Below are positions 10,442 to 23,181 of a stretch of DNA of 64,000 nucleotides, in pieces (the first letter of the stretch is position 1; every line of letters begins with the position of its first letter). The DNA is taken from assembly GCA_003184365.1 (NCBI GenBank), contig NKYR01000080.1, forward strand, positions 123,045 to 187,044, read 5' to 3'. The notes beneath the pieces are model-generated. The model had not been told where the DNA came from and ran no database searches. It saw nothing but the letters and a program-made list of their open reading frames with translations. Position numbers and translations under genes: made by a program. The stretch is from Evernia prunastri. Taxonomy: Eukaryota > Ascomycota > Lecanoromycetes > Lecanorales > Parmeliaceae.

Positions 10442-11693
10442 CTAAATAGGGCTAGCTCGAATCCACCCTTGAGTACGTGTACCTGGCGTTGATGCTACTC
10501 TTGCCGGCTTGCTCATGTTGTCTGGCGGATCCAAAAGCTCCGTGCCCTGTGCAGCGTTCGATACCTCCAGGTTTTGTATTACATGGACAGATTTCCCACT
10601 CATTTCAATTTCACCAGACTTTCCTCTTGTGAGTCGATGATCGTCACCATCTTGGCTTCTCCAGTACTTCCCCTGTTCGAGTGATCTCCAGGGGTGAGTT
10701 TGTCGCGACTTATTTCGTTGTTTAATGTTCAGTAGCGTGCGGTATGTTGGTAGACAGGATATGACGACGACCAAGTTGATCTCGATCACTGTGTATAGCG
10801 CTTGGTGTTGAGAAACAGCCTCGACGACACGTATGATGTCCAACGCTATGCAGACAGTGGCAAAAGAAAATATGAATGCCAGTCCGAGCTTTTGGGGCGT
10901 GCCGACCTTTAGGTCTTTGAGCATCCAAAATGGTAGGGCCATTACTTGCGAAAGTCAGTCAGAGCTAGCCTAGCAACTCAAGCAAAGCATGCGTGACCTA
11001 CTCGCCAAGTCAGATACAATGTTTACAGCACAACTGTACTCCAGTTTGACAACCCGTCCGTGAGTTTGCCCGTCGCAAATTTCTGTGAGAATACCTCATT
11101 AGTCTTTCACACAATGCGTGAGGTGAGCTAAGAGACGATCAGGAGAAACACTGACTGTAATCGGCCACGGTATCTGCACCAGCACAGGTAGACAAAACGC
11201 CTGCAATAGGTATCCAGAACGTCAAAACGGTGAAGACCAGTACTGCCCACCATGCCTTCTTGAACGGTCTCGAAGACTGGAACAAGAAGCGGTAGAGCAT
11301 CAAGAACGACAACTTTACCAACCAAAATACCAAGTACAAGAAACAATTGTTAACGCTACTGAGTCGTTGATTGTGTTCGTAGAGCCCGAGCAGGTACGAT
11401 TGAGAGGGTCGTGGCTTAGCAACTGCTGCTTTCGCTATCGTAGCCTTTGATTTCAATGAAAGCTGGTCCGTACCACCATGCACGATCAAGACAACGAGGG
11501 CAAACAAATGTACGAGATCATCCCAGAAGAATCGCCGTGAATTTATGTAGCGAATGACATAGCGGCCGACTGTCAAGGCACCAGCTGTCCCAGTCAAAGC
11601 CCAGTTGACGTGCTGTCGTGGTATCAGCTCATGGTTCGCGTCCACAAACAGAAATTACAAGAGGTGTACCGTGTAGCTCGACGTCGGACTCAT
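10442..11693 (-). CDS. Fungal rhodopsin-domain integral membrane protein
   Basis: Four exons read 11693-11670, 11612-11156, 11082-11002 and 10944-10442, giving 354 residues. The protein belongs to the large fungal family of seven-pass membrane proteins with a rhodopsin-type domain, some related to PTH11-like receptors. Specific ligands are unknown. Characteristic pieces after splicing: HVNWALTGTAGALTVGRYVI, FFWDDLVHLFALVVL, WLVKLSFLMLYRFLF, a cysteine in the loop (STCAGADTVADY), then NIVSDLAIMALPFWMLKDL and KLGLAFIFSFATVCIALDII. The C-terminal 110 residues are a hydrophilic cytoplasmic tail. The tiny first exon (MSPTSSYT) is inferred from a GTACAC donor and a CGACAG acceptor and restores the usual N-terminal helix. 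No CFEM cysteine cluster precedes it, so it is not a CFEM-PTH11 type. Confidence 0.85.
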
Positions 11694-12274
11694 GTCTCGA
11701 TTGAGGTTTTAATGCCTAGAAGCTGGACTGTTGACGGCCCTATAGTATGACGCTGGAGGTGAAGCAGTCTCGTGGATGCGCTGGAAATAATCGAGCCGAA
11801 CATTGCACATGAAGCCCATAAGCCACGGGGTCGCAGTCAAGTCGACTAGTGACCTTAGAAGCTGACATTGGTGTAACATATCAAGCATTGCCACTTAGAC
11901 CGTTTCGCTGACTCGCCCAATCGCGTCAAATCCGCTCGCTCCACACCCTTCTCCACGTGCCGCCGAGCATTGACAATCCGTCCCTGCTCCTTCTACTGCC
12001 GTATCCGGGATGAAAAGATAAGGAGGCGAGGTGTATGCGTGGTACGTGCGACGCTTGCATAATGATCGACAGTGATCATCCCAAAAATATAAAAATTGTC
12101 CGAAAGGATGGAGGGGAGATAATTTCCCGAAAAAATCAGCGCTTGTATCGTACTACATTCTTAGACTCGTAAAACTACGAGTCGATACAGTCGACCTCCA
12201 GTGACCAATGTGCTCTCCAAATATCAGGATATGGGCCACCTTTTGGATAGTTGACATTTCTCAATACTTTATTT
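11694..12274. other. Intergenic region between divergently read genes
   Basis: This 581-base stretch holds the promoters of the rhodopsin-domain gene (minus) and the MFS transporter (plus). It shows no convincing frame, repeat or RNA gene. The part nearer the MFS gene is AT-rich. Confidence 0.5.
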
Positions 12275-14030
12275 ATGACTAGCAGTACTATGAACCACCG
12301 TGAAGAGATTGAACTGGAAGATACTTCCAGCTCGCAGCAAACACTGCGTCGAATTGCTAGTGACACTAGCCTTCATTCTGCCGTCTTTTCAGACGAGGAT
12401 TCCGGTGACCATGCAGAAGATGATGAAACAGAGAGCTTTAAAAGATTTACGCCCGACGAGGAAAAAACGGTGGTCAGAAAGCTCGACCGCCATTTAGTAC
12501 TCTTTGTAGCATTCCTGTACATGCTTTCTTTTCTCGACCGGTCGAGTGAGTGTAACCAGCAATTACCAAAACTTCCAAGTGGTCTTTGCATGGCCAAGAC
12601 CTAACTTCTTCAGACATCGGAAATGCGAGGATAGCCGGATTAACAGAAGATCTAAACATCGACTCTTCCCAGTATGAGTGGCTCCTCACAAGCTTCTATT
12701 GCACATATATCACATTTCAATGGATGACGCTTCTATATGGCATCTTACCAGCTCACATCCACATATCTCTAGCCGCGCTAGCATGGAGCCTGACTGCGTG
12801 CCTGCAAGCCTTCGCAGGCTCATTTTCTTTCATGCTCGTTCTGCGCGCCCTCCTCGGTACCGGAGAAGCTGCCTTCTCCCCTGGGATTCCCTTCCTCCTC
12901 TCATTCTTCTTCAAACGGGAGGAGCTGGCATTTCGGACCGGCCTTTTCATATCTGCTGCCCCTCTTGCAACTTCGTTCGCAAGTAGTCTGGCGTGGCTAA
13001 TAACGAAGGTGGCAACCCATGTCCAAATCTCAGCATGGAGAGTACTGTTTTTGGTAGAAGGGTTTCCCAGCATCGTCGTCGCTATACTCGCATGGTACCA
13101 GATTCCTGATACCCCTGACACGGCTAGATTTCTCAGCCAGCGGGAGAAGGGGATTGCACGTCAGAGACTCAGAAAGGAAGGGAAATCGAGGAAAGGAACG
13201 ATGAGCAAAAAGCCAAAACTGAACTGGCGTGAGATACGCGAGGCTTTAACGGACTTGAAGTGTTGCATCCCTGCTGTAATAGCCCTTGTCATAAATGTCG
13301 GATGCATTGGACTGACATGCGAAGTAGTGCATGTTCTTCAGCTGCAATATAGCCTTCTCCAGTCTTCCTCCTTTTCTTCCAACCATAGTCCACGAGTATG
13401 GCGAGTCCTTCAGTGTGATCTTCACAATCCTTACTCTGACACATGGACAGAATGCATTATAGCGCCTTAGCATCCCAAGCCCTCTCAGCGCCCCCCTACT
13501 TCGTCGCCTTCCTCGTCGTTCTAGTCACTGCATTTCTCTCAGATCGCTCGCAGAATCGAAGCTACTACGTGATTTTCCACGCCCTTCTCGGTGGCTTTGG
13601 CTACCTCTCCATCACGATCGGAGGAATTTTGAAAGCTGATTCGAGATGGAGATACGCCGGAGTCTACCCAGCAGCCGCAGGCTTCTTCTCGGCGATAACT
13701 CTCATCCTGACATGGACGATCAACAATCAAAACTCCGACTCGAAGCGAGGGACTGGGGTCGTGATGTTAAATCTTCTTGGACAGTTCGGACCTCTGGTGG
13801 GCACAAGGCTCTATCCGGACAGTAATAAACCCTACTATGTGAAGGGTATGGCTGTGTGTAGTCTTTTCATGTTTTTGGTGGCATTGCTGGCGTGGTGGCT
13901 GAGAAGGTTATTGATGACAGAAAATGAGAGGTGGACTGAACATGAAGAATCCATCGGTAAAGGAGAAGACGAAGCGTTAGTGGATGAGAACGGTCCAAGG
14001 ATCAAAGCTCACTTCATGTATATCATATAG
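12275..14030 (+). CDS. MFS transporter, anion:cation symporter (Dal5-like) type
   Basis: Four exons, 12275-12545, 12614-13275, 13328-13395 and 13451-14030, give 526 residues. It is a major facilitator with about 12 membrane segments, of the group that imports small organic anions such as allantoate, nicotinate or other vitamins. Diagnostic pieces: FLDRSNIGNARIAGL (across intron 1), FSPGIPFLLSFFFKREEL, RVLFLVEGFPSIVVAILAWY, a charged central loop, FFSCNIAFSSLPPFLPTIVH, and SQALSAPPYFVAFLVVLV. Introns 2 and 3 are 52 and 55 bases, each with a CTGAC branch site. They were placed by matching the usual EM-x-AQGLSAPPY register. The N-terminal 65 residues are acidic and serine-rich. The substrate cannot be predicted. 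Confidence 0.88.
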
Positions 14031-14379
14031 CTAGCATGTAAGTAAATGGAAAGAAAACCGTCAGTCAGGCAGAAAATCAACACCTTCGTTGGACAGGAGA
14101 TAGTAGAGATAGCGGGAAAATATCCGTAGAATCCTAAGGAATGCGGTTAAAAGCATCCGTCAATATACGGCGGACGATAATTCAATAGCCTATCCGATGG
14201 CGAACTCTCTATGAAGTGTTCCAGCTCGCGATAGCTTTGCAGCGCGCTACTTTTGTTGTGGGTTAGACAAGATGGACACTGGGATAAGTATGTAACACGA
14301 AAACCGCCAACGGTGATCCTGATCGATCGGCGGCCAAGTTCCGAAACCCAGCTTTCACACCTACGAATCGTGGACCGCC
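14031..14379. other. Intergenic region upstream of COG2, nothing seen
   Basis: This 349-base stretch lies between the MFS stop and the COG2 start. No frame, repeat or RNA gene is recognisable. It presumably contains the COG2 promoter. Confidence 0.5.
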
Positions 14380-15282
14380 ATGTCTAACAAATTCTATGTA
14401 AGCTCGCTATGTGAACTTGCGTCCTGACTCGGGGCCTGACTAAATGGTGACTTCCAGTTCGGCGACGATGATTCTGCCTCTTCAGACGACAATCTCCCCT
14501 ACCCAAAACCTCTTACTCGCGCGTCCTTCCTGACTCCTGAATTTGACCCTACGACCTTTCTGTCTACTCTCCGCAACCGGCACCAGACGCTCGAAGACTT
14601 GCGCGCCGAACTCCGGACCCGAAGTCAAGACCTCAACAAAGAACTGCTCGATCTCGTCAATGACAATTACCAGGATTTCCTGAGTTTGGGGAGCAGCTTG
14701 AGAGGCGGCGATGAAAAGGTCGAAGAGGTACGGCTCGGGCTGTTGGGGTTTAGAAGGGAGGTTGAGGATCTCAGTGGCAAGGTGGATGGGAGGAGAAAAG
14801 AGGTGGAGGAGTTGGTGGAGGAGAGGAAGAGGATCAGGGACAGGGTGCAGGTGGGAAGACGATTGTTGGAGATCGAAAGTAAAATAGGAGATTTGGAAGG
14901 ACGACTGATGCTCGCCTCAACCGGCCCGCGGAAGGCAGACGTCATTGAAGAAGAGGTCGAGCCGAGCGAAAGCGACGAGAGCGACGAAGAGCCGGAAAGC
15001 AGTGGCCTAGGCATCCCGCGACTACGAAGGCGTATGGAGCAATATATGTACATCAAGGGCTCGATGGAAAGGATCGGACCAGAACACCCTTTTTTGGTGA
15101 AGCAAGAGGAGAGGGTGCTGAGGTTGAAGCAGACAGTACTACTGGATCTGAATAGCGCGCTCAAGCAGGCTGTTTCAGGCGGCGAGGAGAGGAGAGGAGA
15201 CCTGCTGAAGCTTCTAGGGATATATAAACAGATGGGTGAAGCAAGTGAGGCTATGCAAGTGTTGGAAGGAACAAAGCGGTAA
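14380..15282 (+). CDS. COG2: Conserved oligomeric Golgi complex subunit 2
   Basis: Two exons, 14380-14397 and 14458-15282, give 280 residues. Cog2 is part of lobe A of the COG tether, which captures retrograde vesicles at the Golgi. The first exon encodes only MSNKFY, followed by FGDDDSASSDDNLPYPKPL and then the COG2 N-terminal signature: ASFLTPEFDPTTFLSTL, RNRHQTLEDLRAELRTRSQD and LNKELLDLVNDNYQDFLSLG. The rest is mostly coiled coil with an acidic patch (PSESDESDEEPESS) near residue 170 and a C-terminal HPFLVKQEERVLRLKQTVL helix. The length is typical of filamentous fungi, whose COG2 is much shorter than the animal protein. The short first exon is supported by a GTAAGC donor and a TTCCAG acceptor. 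Confidence 0.88.
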
Positions 15283-15480
15283 AGTCGAACACAATCATAT
15301 GGAAGCACAGCGCCGGCGTATAAGCTTCATAGACCGTGTTTGATCTCTCATGACCAACGTTTTGAAACCCGTGCAGCTTACTGCGCAGTCTAGTAATTAA
15401 GTTCCTGATACTCGTTTCGACACAACCTTTGATATACAGTCTCGATTCTTAAGAAACTCCCATGAATGTACAGACTGACC

Positions 15481-16426
15481 CTATAGTACAGCAAGATCGC
15501 GTGTAGGCGGGCTTGTAGGACCCTTGAAATCCCCATTGAGACTGAAACCCGGCGCATTGGTCGAGCTCAAGACCACCTCGTGTATTTCCTTTCCAATCCG
15601 GTCACTCAGCAACGCCAGGTCCTTTTTAATCTCCCCTATGAACGCCCCCACGTTTCGCTGCATCTCCTCAGGTGTAAATCCCAATTGTCCGATCGCACAC
15701 CTTATCACCCCCAGCTTTTCTCTGTATTCGCTCCCACCCATCAATCCTTTTACAGTCCCCCCAATATCCTTTGTAATTGTTCCGGTCTTTGAGCTTGGCA
15801 TCAGGCCCTTTGGTCCAAGTATCCTTCCTAAATTGGCCTTGTTGAGCTTCTGAGCTGAGTCCACATGACATATACACCTGTCGAACTCGATGCGTCCTTC
15901 TTTTACGGCGTCAAAGACCGTTTCCTCTCCCACCAGTGTTGCACCTGCGTTCCTGGCTTGGGCAGCAGCAGGGGAGTCGGGAGGGCAGATCACGCAGATG
16001 CGAATGGAGGTGTCGACGGCGTGCGGTAAGCGCAGGCGATTCCGGACGGCGGGCCCATTTTTGGCGGTGCGCAATCTGACGGCGAGGTCGTATTTACACG
16101 AGGTGGGATTTCGCCCTACCTCGAAAGCGCGGATGTAACTGGAGGGAGGCAGGATTAGAAACGGGGACGAAGTCTGAGAAGAAATAGATTTACCGCATCG
16201 CATCACAGAGGGAGAATTGAAGGGCATCGCGAAGGCTCTGGTTTTTGAATTCCGAGCGTTGCTTCTTTTTCTTCTTTGGTTTATCTCGAGCTCGGGGGTC
16301 ATTTTTGCTCAGGCCGGAAGCGTAGCGGAAGGGGACGGAGGGGGCGAAGCATCTCAATACCGGAAAATTCAACGACGAGCAGCGTACAGCGGAATGAAGT
16401 TGAATCCTGGAAGCTTTGGAAGCCAT
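15481..16426 (-). CDS. MRPL1: Mitochondrial large ribosomal subunit protein uL1m
   Basis: Two exons read 16426-16194 and 16138-15481, giving 296 residues. It is the L1 protein of the mitochondrial large ribosomal subunit, forming the L1 stalk near the exit site. The N terminus is a presequence rich in Arg/Ser without acidic residues (MASKASRIQLHSAVRCSSLN), then a lysine-rich stretch KPKKKKKQR. The L1 domain follows: YIRAFEVGRNP, AVRLRTAKNGPAVRNRLRLP, ATLVGEETVFDAVKEGRIEF, and the hallmark GRILGPKGLMPSSKTGTIT. The single 55-base intron has a GTAAAT donor and interrupts an arginine codon. The gene lies tail-to-tail with COG2 and is divergent from the glutamyl-tRNA synthetase gene, 215 bases start to start. 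Confidence 0.94.
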
Positions 16427-16641
16427 TGCCTCCTAGAGAAAAGTGGCCAAGCAAAAGCCGAGAAGAGGAAGGTTGTTGCGATGTTCGCGCATAGCGCGCT
16501 TACGGCGCCAAAGTGGCCCATTTCGAGTCATATTTCCTGAATCTAAATATCTTACAGCCAAGACATTCCTCCTTTTCAAACTATCTTCCAGAATGTCTTA
16601 GTGAAAATTATAGGATCGGAATGTTCATGTATCTCTAGAAA

Positions 16642-19045
16642 ATGGCAACTTTGAATATTGCATCGAAGGCCAATCAAGCCACTACCTTCCCGGCTTTGCT
16701 GGTTGCTCATTACGCCAAAGAAGCAGATCCCAACTCCTCGATTCATGTTAATTTTGAGGAAGTAGATACACTCAAGACAGGTGAGAATGCAACTGTGGAA
16801 ATCATTGTCGGAAGCGGCACATCCACGTATGGCTCAGAGAAAGTCATCGATGGTCTTGTGGAAGCATACCCCTTTCTGCAAGGCAAACATGACGCATTAG
16901 TGAGCTAATACTGGACTCGCGAAGTGGTCTGCAAAAGCTGACGCTTATGTAGGTCAAAGAATGGTTGGGCAGGATAGCACCATTCTTTCTCACCGACTTC
17001 AAGTCCGTCGATGGGCCACTGCTCGAGTTAGATGCACATCTGACGTTACGGTCACACGTTGTGGGATACACACTCACAGTCGCAGACCTTGCTGTTTGGG
17101 GTGCTATCCGAGGCAACAAAGTTGCCTATGCAGCCGTCAAAAAAGGCGCCATGTTGAACGTAAACCGATGGTTTAAATTCATCGATGAGACAAATCCTTG
17201 GATTGCCGCGGCTCTACACTCAGCAAATGCTCAGGCTCAGGCGAAGAAAGCAACAAAGAGCAGTGAAGGGGCGAGCTATGACATTGCCTTACCCGACACA
17301 GAGAAAGGCGTTGTCACTCGGTTCCCTCCTGAACCATCGTAAGCACTTCCCTCTCGTTTTACGTTGCGCTTTTACTGAAATTACAAAGTGGCTATCTCCA
17401 TATCGGGCATGCAAAAGCTGCGCTGCTGAACGATTACTTTGCGCATGAGATGTACAAGGGAACATTGATCTGCCGCTTTGACGATACGAACCCGTCTAAG
17501 GAGAAGGAGGAGTTCCAAGATGCGATTGTGGAAGATCTGGCCTTGATGGGAATACGTCCAGATAAGACGACATACACAAGTGATTACTTCGACGAACTCT
17601 ATCAATACTGCCTCACCATGCTCAAAGATGGCAAGGCATATGCGGACGACACCGAGCAGGAGACAATGAAGCACCAGAGATGGAATGGACTCCCTAGTGA
17701 GCGGCGAGATGCCTCAACTGAGGACAATCTTACCCACTTTGAGGAGATGAAAAAGGGTACTGAGGAGGGTGTCAAGTGGTGCATTAGAGCAAAGATCAGC
17801 GTAGACAACCCTAATAAGGCTATGCGCGATCCAGTTATCTACCGTTGCAATCCTCTTCCTCATCACCGGACTGGCAATAAGTGGAAAATGTACCCTATCT
17901 ATGATTTCTGCTGTCCAATCGTCGACTCGATTGAAGGAGTCACGCATGCCCTCAGAACGATCGAGTACCGCGACCGGAACCCTCAATACAGCTGGATGCT
18001 TGACACATTGAAATTAAGAAAGGTACGTACATATGAATTCGTTTCTTATTGAGTGGTAGCGCGCTCTATGTGGTAGCACATGGCTCGAGAGTCCTCCTTG
18101 AGTTTTCCGAACATGTTTTCTGGTCTTTCTGATTGTACTGGAAGGAAATGGCTGACTCGAATTCTGGCTCAGGTTCATATTTGGGACTTTGCACGCATGA
18201 ATTTTATCCGGACCTTTCTCTCCAAAAGAAAGCTTGCTAAGCTTGTGGATGAGGGAAGGGTCTGGGGTTGGGATGATCCACGCTTCCCAACCATCCGAGG
18301 CATTCGTAGGAGAGGTATGACCATAGAGGCGCTGCGCGAATTTATTCTCAAACAGGGGCCGTCCCGAAATATCGTGAATCTGGACTGGACGCTTTTCTGG
18401 GCAACGAACAAGAAGTATATCGACCCAGTAGCCCCGCGCCACACGGCCATTGATAATGAGCACGCCGTCACGGCCAATGTGAGAGGCGCGAGGGTGGCAC
18501 CATACACAGAAGACAAGCCTAAGCATGGGAAGAATCCCCAGCTTGGCACGAAGAAGGTCGCATTCAGCACAACCATCATCATCGAGCAGACAGATGCCAA
18601 GTCTTTCGGGGAAGACGAAGAAATCACTCTCATGAATTGGGGCAATGCGATCGTTCGCAAGATCTCTCATTCCATGAACCCACTCAACCGTTCAACCGTT
18701 ACCGGTCTGGAGCTCGAGCTTCACCTTCAAGGCGACTTCAAAGCGACGAAGCAGAAGGTCACATGGCTCTCTACTCAAGGCCAAGAGCTCATTCCGGTTG
18801 AGCTGGTCGACTTCGACTACTTGATCAACAAGGACATCATCGAGAAAGACGATGAAGTTGACGAGTGTCTCAATGACAAGACAGAGTTCCGGACTGAAGC
18901 ATTGGCAGACGAGAATGTGGCTGATCTGAAGGAAAACGACATCATCCAATTCGAGAGGAAGGGCTACTTCCGGGTGGACCGACCTTTCAAACATGGCAAA
19001 CCAGCGGTATTATTCAATATTCCCACAGGCAAAGCTACTAAGTAA
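16642..19045 (+). CDS. GUS1: Cytosolic glutamyl-tRNA synthetase
   Basis: Four exons, 16642-16899, 16953-17338, 17389-18022 and 18173-19045, give 716 residues. It charges tRNA-Glu in the cytosol. Residues 1 to about 190 form the GST-like domain that in yeast docks on Arc1 (FLTDFKSVDGPLLELDAHL). The class I catalytic core carries HIGH at residues 219-222 (SGYLHIGHAKAALLN), FDDTNPSKEKEEF, and the KMSKS-equivalent LSKRKL at 442-447. The C-terminal anticodon-binding beta-barrel domain ends with RPFKHGKPAVLFNIPTGK. The intron between exons 3 and 4 is 150 bases, longer than the others, and can fold into a hairpin near 18078-18121 that resembles, weakly, the paired QNS1 intron hairpins. Confidence 0.96.
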
Positions 19046-20327
19046 GAGCGAGATATGGAGACTGTAAGTAGGTTTGCAATTGCTGACGAAGACATTCTGT
19101 CGGAATATCCTGCCTCCAATAATTAGAATGATTGCTAGGCGTCGTCACTAAGCTAAAGATATTTCTTTCCCGCTGAGTCGAGGTACTCCAAGCTACATTT
19201 AGTAATCGCAAAGCTTTCTACGGCAAATGAATCCCATCCTGAAAAACTGTTCCCACGCCTTGTCCAGTATGGTTCTCTATTCGCTATCCTCGGAATTAAT
19301 TTCTTGTCGACCAGCAGGAAAGGAGGATGTTTTTTCTATGACTCCATCCCCTTCTTGCGCGCGACACTACAGACCTAGGTAATCTAGTCAGGCCGTAGTG
19401 ACCTTTAGGCTCCCAATCCTCCAAATGGACAATACTGACTGGCATGCTAAGCCTCAGTCAGTCGTTGGACTTTGACTGGTACCTCGGGGAATTTCGTCTG
19501 TTTGGCAACTTCTAGGGGACTTTCACCAATATATTGCACAGACATACATAGCTAGAGACGAACTTAATCCTCCCGGCAATAGCAATCCTCGCTATCATAT
19601 TTGGCACGGCGTTTGTGCTTGGCTCGTTAGCATGCACTTGATGCCCCCTTTTGTTAATTACTCAATCTCAAAGGACTAAATTTCGCTACCTCTCGAGGTC
19701 TGGGCAGCGAACCTTAAGGGCTTGAAATAACACCTACTATTACCTATAGTTACACTTAGATCGAGATGTCTCCGATGCGCAAGATCTCATAGTAACGCAG
19801 TCGCCATCTCTTAGAAAGCCACAATCAACCACTTTGAATGATGCAAGTTAATTTTGAACTCGGGCTCTCCCAGAGAGCCCTTGAGCAGCACGTGAAGCCC
19901 TCTTCATTGAGAGGTCAAACACCTAGACTGACACCCACTCAACTCTCCTTTGTGCTTACTCTTCTCTCAATTTGAAAGCGTCGAGACTCACCACGGGGCA
20001 CACAGTCCGTTATGAAAGAACATCTTTGCGACCAGAGGACTTTTACGGCTGGTTCGAACGTCGTCTTTTACAGGAGTCAGCGGTGTTAATTGTCAAGAAG
20101 TATGTTTTAGGGTTTCTTCCCACTGCGCGAAGCGGGGATATGGTGGAGAACGACGGTTTTGCTGGTTGATCCTTTGCAAGGTGTAAGGTGTAAGGTGGAA
20201 AGGCGGGATCTCATCACTGCAATGAACCCTCGAGTCCCATAAAGATAGACGAAAGTTCTTAGTGGCGAGGGTGATGATCTTTTGTAAAGTGACTTGATTC
20301 AAAATAAAACGGCGTTGATAAGATTAA
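19046..20327. other. Intergenic stretch of 1.3 kb between two gene ends
   Basis: This is flanked by the 3' ends of the glutamyl-tRNA synthetase and TAF6 genes, so it is unlikely to hold their promoters. The frames present are short and unlike proteins. No repeat, tRNA or rRNA motif was found. It may be transposon-derived, but nothing recognisable remains. Confidence 0.5.
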
Positions 20328-21769
20328 TTAACACTCCATGATCGCCTTCACCAATTTCGGCTTTCCCAGCTCCAGTACTCTTTCTGCGAACAGGTCTCCA
20401 ATCTTGTCACCCAATTCCTTCCTCATTTCGGCAGCATGCCCATTGGCGAATCCATTGACTGACCCAACGCTCTCTTCCTCCAGCGACACGAGGGCTTCCA
20501 GTAATGCCCTGATGACCATTTCTCCCTCGTTCCGTTTACCCTCATCCATCGCATCAATGGCATCCTTCACTAATTCCTCGTATTCCTTTAGATTTGGAAC
20601 AATTAGAGCACGTACAATCTCTGGACCTCCGATGGCTTGCAGGCCGATGATGCCGCCGTAATTGGCGCCTAGAGGCTTAGTAGGATCAAGAAAATGTTTT
20701 AGACAGGTTCGAGCGAGGCGAGGCTTCAGCATGTGTGATGACTTGCTGTACTTTTTGGTGATTGATGACAAAACAGAAGCGGAGAGGCGGCGGAGGTCAT
20801 AAGCCAGCAAAGGGTCAGGCGATGAGCCAAGACGTCGGCCAACGAGACATGTCAGGACAGGCGGAACGATAGATGCAATCTTAGGAGCGTCAGCCTGCGC
20901 TACCTAAATGAGGTATCGGGATATTCTTACGTAAGGATCAACATAAAGGTTCGAATTTTCAAGCATGGCAGTCGTGAGTAGCATCATCTGCGTGAGCACA
21001 AAGAGACTTTTGAGGTTGTGCGTGACTTTCTCTGCGATGAAATGCACAAAGTAGGGCACTAGCTGGTGAAGGCCAGGATCACTTCGGATGCTGGCTAGGG
21101 CTGCGATGCGATACTCGTTGTTCGATTCGTCGAGGAGGGCGCTACAGATCTTCTCAAAGTACAGTTGAAGTTCTTTTGATAGAACATGCTTGACGAGAGG
21201 CTTGACTGTAACATTTTCGTTGCCGCTCATAGCTGCCATATGGGGATTTGCGCTCTGGCCTTTAGGTACCAATTCCTGGTTTCTGGAATCTGCGGCTGTC
21301 GGGTTCTGCGGTATTGAAGGCTGTACACCTTCGACAGCCAGCCAATGTGCTAAATGACGGTCAGATCTACAGCCACAAACAGGATGTTACGAGACCCACC
21401 AGTAAAAGTCATCTCTCGTGGTACTTTTGGTAAAGGCGCATTAATTAGTTTCTCGAAATCCACTTCCTCGTCTTCAACGTAGAATAATGGCTGTCCAGGC
21501 CCAATCGACGCTTCGCCAAACCGAAGTGGCCGTGTTGACTCATAGCCATACAATGGTTCGATATCCAGTACGCGCAGTGCCTGCGCTACATCTTGCGTGG
21601 TGAGAGTTGATCGCTTGCTGTGCCGCATGAATTTTAGGGCTTCCTCTAAGACCTGTGCTATCCGGTACTCAATATCTGAGCAGAGGCCTTGAAGAACGTC
21701 ATCGCTGAGGGAACTGATACCGACAGACTCGGCTACGTCTTTGATGTTGTCAGGGTTCCAGACTGACAT
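20328..21769 (-). CDS. TAF6: Transcription initiation factor TFIID subunit 6
   Basis: Three exons read 21769-21400, 21349-20931 and 20879-20328, giving 446 residues. Taf6 is a TFIID (and SAGA) subunit whose histone fold pairs with Taf9. The histone fold occupies about residues 1-70: WNPDNIKDVAESVGISSLSD, LCSDIEYRIAQVLEEALKFM and STLTTQDVAQALRVLDIEPL. The family hallmark YGYESTRPLRFGEA follows. The C-terminal HEAT-repeat domain starts after the linker at KELQLYFEKICSAL and continues through DPGLHQLVPYFVHFIAEKV, then NLYVDPY and VPPVLTCLVGRRL. Intron donors GTGGGT and GTAAGA keep frame. The in-frame run-on past the first donor (GSRNILFVAVDL) is intronic. Confidence 0.94.
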
Positions 21770-23181
21770 GGCGGGAAAAAATCGGGTTTCTTTGAACTTT
21801 GACCAAAATTTGATGTAGAAAGGTATCTTTGAAACAGGGCTCTGCTGTTCACAACCTTAGATTCTGCTTGAATAGCCCAGGGATACTTCACAAATGCGTG
21901 AAAATCATGTTAGAGGAAAAGTGGGAATCGGCTAAGAGCCCAGGAAATCGGTGCTTTCACCTTTGCAGACTTCAAGCTCGCAGGTTCGGATAGGTAGCAG
22001 GGCTTGTAGGTTTCACTCGCGATCTAATCCTAATGAAAGAGGGAACAACGAAGTGATTATTTTAGAACACTGTCAACTTGTCCAGGCAAAGACCATGCCA
22101 CATCTCAGCCGCGCTAAGCGCGCTTTCCGTGTTCATAAAGTTAACCACAGCATCGTAACACGCACCGAATCACAAACCACAAGTCTCATCATCGATACTG
22201 ATTCTTCTTTGCTCTAGCATTAGACTCTGACTTTAACATCATGGAAGCGCTGCAAGTAGAGCTCAAACACTATATCTGCGATCTCCCCAATTCTGAGGAT
22301 TGGAATGCATCCGTGTAGTCAATAAAACCTGGGCTTAGGTTGCCGTGTTACATTACTTGAAAACATAATGGTTACGCCACGGGCTCTAAAGCGGCTCAGA
22401 CTGATTGTACTGCATGCAGATATCGTCATATGGGAGAAAGCCCTCAGTATGCTTGCTTTAGAAATGCAAAGTCTGCCTACATGGAACATGCATTGGAAAC
22501 TGACCAGAGATTCGCGAAATGGCTTCTGACAGTGCTTTCGTCCTTCATTGAAGAAGCTGGCAGAGCTCTGCTTACTCGGTGTTACTCTTACGGACAAAGT
22601 CTAATCGACACACTGCTGGCCTATCATGCCACGCTTGCGAGACTGTAAACAACATATGTTGAGCTGACTGTAGCAGTACCAGGCAGCCGATGGACTCGTG
22701 GCATAACTTCTTCTACAAAGTGCCCGAGAGTCTTCCTTACCTACTTGGCACTCGTTAAGATCTCTACGTTATTATGTGAAAGGTTCTCAATGGCGACGGT
22801 CTCGAGGTAGATTAGAACCGCCATATCATCATGAATCGCACCGGGATCGGTCAAAGAGCATAGCGAATTGCTGGAGCATCCTGATGCATAATTACTCATT
22901 ATTGTAAGCGTACACGTTGTGAAGAGTGGGCAGCAGAAGATCGAGAGATGTCATTGTAGGAAGAACATGGCTGTGGTGAGTAATTAAGTGCTTAAGGTCT
23001 GATATTCGACCGGACTTTGTACGTATGTAGTATTGGTTCATGGTTCGCGATTGAATATAAGCTCGATTTTGAGACAAAGACGAGCGAAACCTTAATCTGT
23101 ATGTTTGCATTGTATAGAGACTACCGAGACTTCGTACCTAACGCTGTGATTGTTTCATATGTCATTCACGTCGAAGCCCCA
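21770..23181. other. Intergenic stretch of 1.4 kb without a supported gene
   Basis: This contains the upstream regions of TAF6 (minus) and SPO11 (plus). The frame at about 22430-22648 reads smoothly on the plus strand, but there is an equally open frame on the opposite strand and no domain is recognisable, so I do not call it. No repeat or RNA gene is seen. Confidence 0.45.
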
